Shown: one piece after another, positions 22,411-31,473 of the stretch
Numbering within the stretch: position 1 is the first letter of the stretch
Layout: every line of letters begins with the position of its first letter
DNA from: Calcarisporiella thermophila CBS 279.70
Taxonomy: Eukaryota > Calcarisporiellomycota
DNA length: 64,000 nucleotides
Reading direction: 5' to 3'
NCBI RefSeq assembly: GCF_041956535.1
Contig: NW_027192196.1
Coordinates: forward strand, 602,759-666,758
Translations under genes and position numbers: made by a program
The notes under the pieces: generated by a model
What the model was told of the DNA's origin: nothing
Database searches by the model: none
What the model saw: the letters and a program-made list of their open reading frames with translations, nothing else

Positions 22411-22665
22411 AATATGTAATCTACCATAATATTCGTTTCTTTTTAAAAGTCTAATACACATGAGCCAGTTGTGGAAGTTTCTTCGGATAAGTTTTGCCAC
22501 GCTATGATCGATGGCTTGCATGCTTGTAGTCAACATGCGTGAACTCAAGATGGAACCAACAGAACCCTGGGAAATCCAGAAAGACTCTTAAAAAAGGCGT
22601 CGCAAGCAATTTCAATTTTGATTTACAATACCGGTTTTATTGATGCGAGGGGTTTTACCGACTCT

Positions 22666-22743
22666 ATCCTATAGAAAAAATAAACCAACAGGACACAAGT
22701 TGTCGTGTCCTGAAAGGGAAACAAAAACCATCCTATAGAAAAA
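22666..22743. repeat. Hairpin flanked by a 14-nt direct repeat
   Basis: ATCCTATAGAAAAA occurs near 22666 and again near 22730. Between them lies a perfect inverted repeat, CAGGACAC (22689-22696) and GTGTCCTG (22705-22712), with an 8-nt loop. Confidence 0.75.
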
Positions 22744-23099
22744 CGAAAGATTTATTGATAGAGTTATCGGGGATTGGCAATTCTGGCCTCCCAGGAGGTT
22801 AAACTCTCTAGAAACTCCTTCCATGCTATGCCTGCACTTGCGCAGTCAATGGGCAACTCTATATGTTTCTATTTTCCGGCCAAGCTTAACCATCATCATT
22901 CCTCTTGGAAACGCTTTTGGAGAGGGGGAAATTATGTGACTGGATTCTCAGAAGAGAGCTTGTTCGATTTTTCGCGAAACTTCGACGAAAAAATTTCCCC
23001 TTCAGCGCACGCTCTCCTAACACAACAGTCTATCTCAATTGTTAGCTCCATTCTGTTCTGCTTCTGTAAATAAACCGACTTGGACTTCCCCCTGCCCAT

Positions 23100-23966
23100 A
23101 TGTTTGGACTCATTGTCGCTGGCCGCCTAGTAAGTCCATCCTCCACGATTTGCTGTGTCCCGATGGCAATCTCCAAGAGCACGCATCGGCTCACGACCTC
23201 TTTCTCGTTGGTATGTATGTTTATAGGTACAAACCAATATCCAGCAGGTAGACGCGAACAAATTCGTGTTTGAATTGAGCGATGCCGCCAACATCAATCA
23301 CATTGTGGTGTTCTTGCTGGGCACGATCCCGTTCAAGCCCGGCTTTGCGGCCACTGTGCACTTCCAATGGCCAAACAAGCCGTGGCAGCTGCTAGGAATG
23401 TAAGCAAGCTAGTTCCAAGAAGAGAGGGCATCGAATGAATAGGCATGGCCTCTCCCTCGAAGGAAATGGATTGGATGCATTAACCACGGCATAAAATCTC
23501 ACCCCCCCCCCCTCTCTTTAGGATCTCTAATGAAAAACCGAGTGCTATCTTTCGCCTTCGCGGGACTAGCAATGCCAAATCAGATGTCTCGGGCGATATG
23601 GCCATGGAGAGCAGTGAGCCTATTTCCGCGACGCTTGGCATTTCCGTGGAGCCCGAGGAGCAAGTTCAGGCCCAGATTCAAGCACAACAGCAGTCGCAGG
23701 CTCAGCCCCAAACCGGAGCGCTTTCTGTCTTCCAGCAGTCGTCGTTGCTGGGCCCCAAGGCGGGGGAAGTTGGAGTGGCGGTTCAGAAGATCCTGCAGCA
23801 TCTCTACGACTACATCACAAGCTACGCGACAAGCGTGCTCCCTCCCGGAACCCCGGTCATCGGCGCTCTGAATGCTGGCAGCTATATACCATTGAAAGTG
23901 TTTGAGGAGTGGTATGCCGTGATTGGGAGGAAAGTGAGGGATCCGTCATTTTTGACCAAGGAATAG
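23100..23966 (+). CDS. OPI10: Hikeshi / Opi10 homologue, Hsp70 nuclear import carrier
   Basis: Three exons (23100..23129, 23227..23399, 23522..23966) give 215 residues, the family length. The N-terminus MFGLIVAGRL then VQTNIQQVDANKFVF matches Hikeshi (MFG-LVAGR-VQ). INHIVVFLLGTIPF and WQLLGM, ISNEKPSAIF follow in the conserved jelly-roll domain. A Gln-rich linker precedes the C-terminal helical domain ending EEWY..IGRKVRDPSFL. Hikeshi carries Hsp70 through nuclear pores on heat stress; yeast Opi10 mutants overproduce inositol. The 30-nt first exon holds only the first ten codons, so the start is fixed by homology rather than by the long frame. Confidence 0.93.
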
Positions 23967-25476
23967 CAACATGCTCTCTGAATTCATACTACTTCTTTTT
24001 TCTGACACCTTGTTTATTTTATCTCTCTGCGCTTATATTGGTTGGTGGGGGAGGGGGAGCGGGGGAGAGGACGAAGATAAAGTTGCAAGAAACTATGTTA
24101 AAACTTTTTTCCCATTGTTTGTTTTGCGCTTCAGCTTCGGTACTCTATTTTGTTTTACGTGTATAGAATTTTGGACTTCTTTTTTTTCAAGTGCTAGTGC
24201 TGAAGAGGGGTGACACCATGCCCCAGCGCAAATAAGGAAGGTTGGCTCATGCGCCAGCAAGGAGAGAAATAAGGGTGGGAAGATGTCGAAAAATGCAGAC
24301 TGTGACATTTGGTTTGACTTTCCTGGAGGGAGGAGAGGGAGCCTGCCCAAAGGGGAAGAAAGTGGACGGCTCGGAAGAATCGAAAAGCCAGAGCACAACG
24401 ACGGTTCGAGATAGAAAGCGTGGTTGTGCCCAAGCCCAAGCAAAAGCCGAGCAAGCTTGGTGACACTTGCGCGTCTTGTGTAAGTTGGCCGAGCTACGGG
24501 GACGTGGGAGGGTGCGCTGCCGAGCACGCATCAGCAAATGACGCAAAGGTTAGCCTGTTCTGTTGTCATCCGGCGCCGCTAATGGGGCCACTTCCCATGC
24601 CCGATAAGCTCAGGCCATTAGGACTTATAAGTCATTTTGCACATGAGCCCGGTCCGCCATGGCCATCGTGAAGAGGCCACCTCATCTACCCTCGCCAAGT
24701 CGCGAGCCTCCCCCCTAGACCTCCGGCCCAGCCGCACGCCCGTGGAGGCGGCGAGGTGGAGGAGGGGTCGGCCGGGCAGGACGGCTCATCCTGGGGCTGG
24801 GAAGCGCACACTTCCATCGGAAGGCATCGTGGCACTTTCATTTGGACCCAAATGGTGCCCCACCGTTTCGCGTGCCAGAAGAAAGTCACAGCCACGCGTC
24901 GTCGATAATGCCATTTCCAACCGCTCCCGGCAGCAATATAACCATTTCCTAGCGGGGAAAGTGTGAAACGGAACAAACGGTCAAGAAACTCTGTCGCAGC
25001 AAACTTAGATTGCGGAAATAAGAGACAGCAAAAGATGGCTTTATTGTAACTCTAATCCAGATCCATAAGTCCATATTGGGCGGCGGGCCAATCCGCGCGC
25101 GCGCGCCAGATTGGGCCATACAACAACAACTAACAAACCCTAATCTAAATTTGATCCTTTTTCATAATTCACGTTTTCAGACAGAGCGGGAGAGGGAGGC
25201 CGGCTCCTAATGGTTCTCTGCTCGTTGACGCGCGCGCCGCTACCTTTTTGATCTGTCTTTCCGGTTTTATATAACTTGTCGCCCTCCGTTTTTTTTTCCC
25301 CTAGTGTTCATTTTCATATTCTCTGCTCCTCCTCCCCCTCCACCCGCGCCGCCCGGCCTCGCTTATAAAAAAACTACTCCCCCCCTCCTCGCCATTCCCC
25401 AGCTTCTCGCGCCGCTCTCCTCTATTTATTCTATCTATCTTTATCTTTATCCTTATCTTTATTATTATTATTTATT
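23967..25476. other. Long GC-rich upstream region of the grainyhead-like gene
   Basis: About 1.5 kb with no convincing gene. Several 80-145 codon frames on both strands (24093-24970) overlap each other and lack motifs, a signature of GC-rich sequence. It contains the CCAAT/(CG)n palindrome at 25085-25117 and C-rich tracts near 25330-25390. Confidence 0.45.
25085..25117. promoter_or_regulatory. Inverted CCAAT boxes flanking a CG dinucleotide run
   Basis: GGGCCAATC and GATTGGGCC (one mismatch as an inverted repeat) flank CGCGCGCGCGCG. CCAAT boxes bind the HAP/CBC complex in fungi; the alternating CG run can adopt Z-DNA. It lies about 360 bp upstream of the grainyhead-like start. Confidence 0.5.
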
Positions 25477-27289
25477 ATGCAGTTTGCTCCTTCTGAGCCT
25501 GGGTACGTCGCGCCTCCTCTGCTCCCTGTCGCAAGCGATCACTAACCTCTTGTATGTTTGCCTTCCTCTCTCCCCCCTGCCGCTCCGCTTAGCTTGGGCA
25601 TCATGTCACTCTCATCGGCCCAGCATTTCTCCACTCATTCTCAGGCCCACTTTGGGCAGTATGGCTATCCCCACTCCCGACTTGACGAGTTGAGTTGCTT
25701 TTGGTCATCATGTTTGCTAATCCAATGTCGACTGACCGCTCCTATTTGCAATGATTAGTCATTACGTGAATGATCCTGGGAAGGGGCAGAACATCGTCGA
25801 CAGCTCTCTCCTGAACCATCCCTTCACGTCCTCGGGCTATAGCCTCCCCCCCTTGGGTATAGCCTCGCCCCCTGGAGGTCTCGCCAGCCCCGTCACCCCG
25901 CTCACGGCAAGCCCAACTGATTTCCACCAGACACGCACATTCTTCAGCGAGTCCCCCACGCTGAACGGCCGCGACCTGGAGCCGGACGCATCGAGGGAAT
26001 CGAACGAAGGCATCTCTTTGGCCAGCAGGTAAGCTTCTCGTTAAAACCGACCATGGATCGCGGTCGTCTAATCCTCACGCCCCCAGCAGTCACATCCCCA
26101 GCACCCTCCGCTACATCGCCCGCCTCGATGCAAGAACCGCCATCTCCACCCGGCCAGACGAGGCGACGATGACCTACCTGAACAAGAGCCAAAACTACAC
26201 CCTCTTCCTCCAGAGCTCGGACTATGCCGGCGACGTCACCTGCACGGTCCGCCTCATGTTCCACGAGCCTCGTGATCAGGCCAAGCAGAGTACCCTCTGG
26301 CGCATGTGGCTTAAACTGCATCATTCGACCTCGCGTGTGATCGAGGCGGAGACGGCTTCGGCGGTCAACGCTTACAACTTCGAGCAGCTGGGCTTCGACC
26401 GCGTGCGCTTCCAGTGGAACGCCGCGCAGGGGGCCCACGTGCAGCTGCGCTTCAACTGCCTCTCCACCGACTTCTCCATGATCAAGGGGGTCAAGGGCAT
26501 CCCCCTGCGCCTCCACGTGTCGAACCGCGTGGAGGGAGTTCCGCACACGTCCGAGGCGTGCTACTGCCGCGTGAAGCTCTTCCGGGATAAGGGCGCATGC
26601 CGCAAGCACAAGGACGATCTTGCGCAGATCAAGAAGCAGATGAAGAAAATGAAGGAGGCCGATGCCCCCATGCCCACCACCTACTTGGGCTCGCAGCACA
26701 CTTTGTTGGTTGGGTACACGCCCGACGAGTTGGCCGACGTGATGGACGACGAGTACGGCCTAGACATTTCCGAGATGGCGCAAGAGGTCGCGGAAGAGGA
26801 TGGAGAGGGTGACTTTGAGCCGGTGCCCTCGCTGGTTCGGCGCCGCAAGTTCTCGGCCCTGGAGGCGGAACCGCTGGACTACGACCCCACCTACGTCCCG
26901 GTGAAGAAGCGCAAGAAAGGTTTGTCATCTGTTGCCGCGGTTTTTCTGCTTTGCTGAACACGAAAAATAACGTTGCGCCTCTTGGCGTTTCCAATGGTCT
27001 AGTGTTGTGTCTGTTTGTCAAGCGCCCCAAGGAAGTACAGTATCGGGCCATCTATCTGCACCAAATTAGCCTGGAGGACTTGATTGCCAAAATTGCCGAA
27101 AAATTCGAGTTCGATGCATTTCTGGTCGGGCAAGTGATGCGCTACACGAGCCAGGGCTTGACAGTGCGTGTCGACAAAGGCACTATCGAGCAACTCAACG
27201 ACGAAACGCCCATCACCATCGAGTTATTGCGTCCCGCGGGGGTCCCCAGCTTCAGCTCGAGAAGTTGCACGCTGGCTATGCACTTCTAA
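25477..27289 (+). CDS. Grainyhead/CP2-type transcription factor
   Basis: Five exons (25477..25502, 25593..25688, 25759..26028, 26087..26919, 27003..27289) join to 503 residues. The first 120 are Ser/Pro/Gly-rich. The CP2 DNA-binding domain (about 135-330) is clear: TYLNKSQNYTLFL, DFSMIKGVKGIPLRLHV and the closing LFRDKGACRKHKDD. A basic PVKKRKK patch (probable nuclear localisation signal) precedes the last exon. That exon encodes the ubiquitin-like dimerisation domain of the family (VLCLFVKR, then IYLHQISLEDLIAKIAEKF). Grainyhead-like factors in fungi control cell-wall and conidial genes. The exon 4/5 join is supported because it restores this domain. The exact C-terminus may differ if a further small intron exists. 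Confidence 0.88.
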
Positions 27290-28020
27290 ACTCATGAGGG
27301 TTTCAGTAAATGTATATCGTCGACTCATCCTTGGACTCGTTCTCTCACTCTCTCTCACACTCTCTCCCCCCACCCACCGCTCTCTCCTTGTCCTCAATGG
27401 TGCATTCATGAGCTCCAAGCCACTCTCTTCGGTGAAGGAGTAGTTTTTTTTTCGAGATCCTCGTTATCTCAAGTTGCATTTATCCTTTCAACTGAAAATC
27501 AATCACTGAAAAATGCATTCTTTTTATTATGTTAAGTGTGCCTTATAATTTTCTTTTTCCCTCCCTTTTTTAATTTGTGTAGATACCGTGAGAGAACAAT
27601 ACGTGCTCTCGTTTTTATTTGATTTTTTATTTTTTATTTTCCTCTATATATTTCAAAGTGGCGAGTGAGTGCTCATTGTAAACTAGTCAAATTCTCACTT
27701 GATGATTGTTTTCCTTTTTTTTTTTCAACCCAGACGGCAGATGTCTTTATTTTTTTTTCCATTTCATTAACACTCTCAATACGTCTTCTGTGTTCAGTCA
27801 GTTCCAGTTCCAGTTCCATTCAGGTAGAATAAAATTTCAGTTTGTTCGCGAACAAAAGCGATCTTGGGTAGAGTTCGTGACTGCTCTCCGGGGAAACCAA
27901 ATCACATGTGTGCGGTCCGCAATAAGTATCACAAGCGTTCTAAATTTTTGCGTGGAGATCTTCTCAGTCTATTCACTAGCAATTCGTCCTCGGACCTATC
28001 AAGAATTATATCTATCGGAA
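27290..28020. other. Intergenic, T- and CT-rich leader region of SCP2 gene
   Basis: CT-rich repeats (27340-27370) and many T runs. The SCP2 frame stays open upstream to 27706 but has low-complexity Phe-rich content, so it is unlikely to be coding. Confidence 0.4.
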
Positions 28021-28793
28021 ATGGCTCGTAATCTCATCAGGAAACGACGCGAACGCCCGCTGAATGCCACCATTCTCTTCCCGGAGCTGCAGCGGGAGCT
28101 GGAAAAGAACCCTCGGCTCTGTGGCAATCTGAAAGGCTACTTCATAGTTACGGTGAAAAAGAAGGGCGAACCCAAGGCTGAATGGTATGATTCCCTCCCT
28201 ATTTTTTTGTCCGCCTGATCTCGGCAGCTTCCTCTAGCATGAATATTGCATGCTCAGCGAGTGCATCTTAATGGCCGGTCGTTGCTAGAGATACTCGTCT
28301 ATTATTGTCTTGTATCCAACAGTGCTAACATGTCTTGATTTTATTTTTATATTTTTCATCTCAAATCATATCGTCCAATGTGTCTAGGTATCTGCTCTTC
28401 CAAGGTAATTCATCTCGTTCTCTTCCGCTCTCAATCAGTGTTTATTGGCTAAGCCCTATTTCTATGCGCTATCGCTCCATTTTAGGTCAAGAGAAGCCCC
28501 CCGTGATATCCTCGCAGCGCCCCGCGATTCCACAGCAGATTCCTCCAGACGCCGAGCGGCAGAACGCGGACTCCTTACCGGTGGTGTTGATCGAAATCGA
28601 GGACTCTGATCTGCTCAATTTCATCACCGGTGGGCTGACAGGTTGGGGGGCGATCGTGTCGGGGAAAGCGAAAATTGCTGGCGATTTGATGCTGGCCCAG
28701 AAAATGGAGGAGGTGTTTAAGAAGGCGGGTGGGGTGGAGAAAGTGCTCGGCTTCTTGAAGGCGAACAAGATACAGGCGCCTTCTAAACTGTGA
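28021..28793 (+). CDS. SCP2 sterol-carrier domain protein
   Basis: Three exons (28021..28184, 28388..28404, 28486..28793) give 162 residues. The fold order of SCP2 is visible: FPELQRELEKNP helix, GYFIVTVKKKGEPKAEWYLLF strands joined over the micro-exon, then VVLIEIEDSDLLNFITG and the family tail GKAKIAGDLMLAQKMEEVF. Stand-alone SCP2 proteins bind fatty acids, acyl-CoA and sterols, often in peroxisomes. The C-terminus PSKL could act as a weak SKL-type peroxisomal targeting signal 1, since the last three residues are exactly SKL. Exon 2 is a 17-nt micro-exon that is needed to restore the beta strand. The start is the first ATG with a plausible N-terminus. Confidence 0.88.
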
Positions 28794-29146
28794 CCGGTTC
28801 TATCTAGAGTGCCTCTCGGACCCTGTTTTTGTGTCTGTTCTATACTGTTGTGCTGTTAGTTGTATCGAGACCCGTCTTTGCACTAGAATACATATCTTTG
28901 CTTTTCTCGCTCTCTTTATGGCCAACAAGGGAGATCTTTATCTTTATAAAAAAAAAATCATACAAGGGAGAGAAAATCCATCGTTTCATCCAACAGAAAA
29001 TAATAAAATTCAATAAAAGCAAACAAAGAAAAGGAGGAGGATGACAAAAGAAAGAAGAAAGAAAGAGAGAGAGAGGAAGAGAAAGAAGAGGGATAAAGAA
29101 AAATGAAAAGCAGCTGTGATTTATTTATTTCTGGTGGTCGAAAAGT
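28794..29146. other. Convergent spacer between SCP2 and proteasome alpha3 genes
   Basis: Purine-rich (AAGAAAGAAAGAGAGAG, about 29035-29110) and AT-rich; contains both 3' ends. No gene seen. Confidence 0.4.
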
Positions 29147-30055
29147 TTATTCAACCTTTTCTCCTCCGACCTCGTTCTCCTTCAAGAGGGAGTCGATTTC
29201 CCCGGCGGTGAAGATGTGGTGATGAATCTTGCCCTCCACCAGACGAATGGTTGCAAACTCCAGCTTCTCGTTGTTAAGCGATGTGCTGTCCATCGTCTTG
29301 CTCAGCACTTTAACGGCCAAGGAGCAGGCCTCCTGCAGTGTCATATCGTCCTTATAGTCCTGCTTGAGGATGCTTTGTGCACTTGCGTTGTTGGCGCCAA
29401 TGCATGTTGCTTTCCAGCCGCCATAGTTGCCTGACGGATCCGAGTGGTAGAGCTGGAAGCCGTATTGAGTGTCCCAGCCGGCATAGATAAATGAAACACC
29501 GAAGGGACGCAGACCACCGTATTGTGTATAGCCCTGCTTGACATCGCACAGCCGCTGTACCAGCTGCTCGCAAGGGATCTCCTCATTATAGGTGTAGAGA
29601 TATCGCTGTGCATGAACACGGGCTTGAGCAATAAGGATGTTGGCATCCGCAGTAATACCCGCCACTCCGCAAATCATATTGCTAAATTAAAACATAGATG
29701 GGAAGGGACTTTAGTTGTTTTTAGAGGTCTTTGGTGAGGAAGTGCAGATAACCCACTCATTCAGCACGTAGATCTTCTCACTCGTGATCGATTGCTCTAA
29801 CAGCTTCCCGGTTACTTTCTTTTCTGCCGCCAAGGCAATGCCATCCTTGGCGAGGATTCCAAGGACAGTGCCGGCATGTGAAATCGCCTCCATAGCATAT
29901 TCGACCTGATAGAGCCGACCTGGATCGAGAGAATAGAAAGAGAAGATTCATAAGATCAAGGGGACACTATCTACCTATTATAATCCGGTGTCAAGAAAGC
30001 AATCCTAACCTTCGGGTGAGAAGATGGTTGTGCGGGCATCATATCTCCGAGCCAT
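29147..30055 (-). CDS. PRE9: 20S proteasome subunit alpha type 3 (PSMA4/Pre9)
   Basis: Three exons (30055..30010, 29919..29757, 29681..29147) give 247 residues. The N-terminal proteasome alpha signature is intact across the first intron: [26 protein letters not shown]. Diagnostic alpha3 features follow: [20 protein letters not shown], the [18 protein letters not shown] segment and [10 protein letters not shown]. It is a structural subunit of the alpha ring in cytosol and nucleus and has no protease active site. The C-terminal KKE-rich tail of animal PSMA4 is short here. I found no Rpn4-type PACE box (GGTGGCAAA) in the 550 bp upstream. It is divergent from the NDUFAF4-like gene. Confidence 0.96.
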
Positions 30056-30602
30056 TTTGTGAATTAAATTGGATCAGCTATGAAAATTGCAGTTAAACAA
30101 GCGAAGACGCGAAACAAGGGAGACGACAAAAAGGTCAAGTAGTCGAGTTTGCGTCATAAAACAAAGATGACGCGTACATGGATTTCAAAAATTACGGCCG
30201 AAGGGACTGCTTTGGTCCCCAAGAAATTCTCTCGAAATGGAGGCCCTCGCTTCGCTGTAAATTTGGCTCAAGGCCACAGCCGAAATTCCGCCTGAAACGA
30301 TGGAAGTATTGAGGGAGGGAGCAAATATAGCATCATTTCAATTATGACACTAATGCCCTCTTTGAAAGCAGAAGTCTAGTGTAATCCTACATCAAGAGAA
30401 TAGTCTTGGCCTGCTCAGCTGAAAGCCATCCTTATCCATTCTCAATACTGTAACAGAGCCGATTTTTTTGATATAAGACGACTTAATGATCTCTATACAA
30501 CGCACTCCAGCCACAATTCAACTACTAATCAAGCAAATGCAAAAGCAGTCATAGCGATATCTCTTTCTAGTAATTTATTTGCAAACCAAAAAGTTATCAG
30601 CT
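30056..30602. other. Divergent promoter of proteasome alpha3 and NDUFAF4-like genes
   Basis: No gene seen. A single ACGCGT lies near 30169; no other motif stands out. Confidence 0.4.
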
Positions 30603-31357
30603 ATGGGCGCAAGTGCATCCAAGCACGCGGCTCGTCAATTCCCGCGCGGGCCAAAACCAGAACCACTTCAGCGCGTGCGAGAAAATCCTGCCACGCCTTC
30701 TCCACAAGAGTCACATAGAGCAACGTTAGATTCAAGAGTGAGCGAGAAAGCCCTTGCACAAGGTACGATACTTTTGACTGCGTAGCCTACTCGTCGTTGA
30801 AATGAGGCTGGCCCTCTAGTTTGTAATTCTAATTGGTTCTATGCAATATGTAATGTTATATGTAGAGACGAAAGACGAAAGCATTCAGCAGGAAAATGTG
30901 GATCCTCAATTTCTAGAAAATCTCGCCAAAATTGGTCAAGTTCAGGTACATAATCCAACCATCAGTAGGGCGCAGGTTTGTTATCTTTATTTCGCAGCAC
31001 CTCTTACGATAGATCGTACCTCTCATAATGGTGAGCGCTTTTTTTTGTATTTAGTCATCTAAACTCTTGAACATTGTGCGCAACCGCCAAAAGAGAGAGG
31101 AGGAATCGGCAGAGCAGCGGGACAGGCTCACTGTCTCGGCTCTCCGTCAACTGCTCGAGCAGCGATCCCTCGGCGTGGAAAAGTTGGCGAGTGCATATAA
31201 CCTCGAGAAAGACACAGTAAAAAATCTCCTTGAGAGATTAAATACATACCCGGCCCCACAGGAGGATTTGGATGAGCCTGAACTAGCTGTCTGGATAGAG
31301 GATCACGAGGCATTTCGTCGAGAACGGCAAAAGAAAACTTCATCGAACATTTCATAA
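30603..31357 (+). CDS. NDUFAF4-like complex I assembly factor
   Basis: Three exons (30603..30762, 30866..30975, 31055..31357) give 190 residues. The N-terminus MGASASKH fits the N-myristoylation consensus, and animal NDUFAF4 also starts with MGA. The C-terminal region LTVSALRQLLEQRSL then YNLEKDTVKNLLERLNTYP matches the most conserved NDUFAF4 stretch (sequence pattern: I-V-E-A-L-x-L-L ... Y-x-L-E-x-x-D-V-x-x-L-L-x-Y-F). NDUFAF4 works with NDUFAF3 in early assembly of the Q module of NADH dehydrogenase on the mitochondrial inner membrane. Similarity is moderate and seen by eye only. The next gene starts 117 bp downstream on the same strand. Confidence 0.65.
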
Positions 31358-31473
31358 TAAAGGACATTGGTATCTTAACTCCATTCTGACCATTTGAGAT
31401 TTCGCAGTCACGCGCTTCTTGAAGTTGGTGTTCAAGCGCTATTAGCTCTTCGAATATATAGGACACTCTAACA

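Larger units (their letters stand above)
22141..23099. other. Intergenic, 3' end of IVY1-like gene and Hikeshi promoter
   Basis: Contains a (TTC)8 microsatellite at 22387-22410 and the composite repeat at 22666-22743. The rest shows no coding signal. Confidence 0.4.

Noticed and set aside
24093-24976. Several overlapping 80-145 codon frames on both strands
   Set aside because: Many simultaneous frames in GC-rich non-coding DNA; none has splice partners or family resemblance.
25944-26699. 251-codon antisense frame over the grainyhead-like gene
   Set aside because: Shadow of the GC-rich CP2 coding sequence; composition (His/Gly/Arg-rich) resembles a reverse frame, not a protein family.
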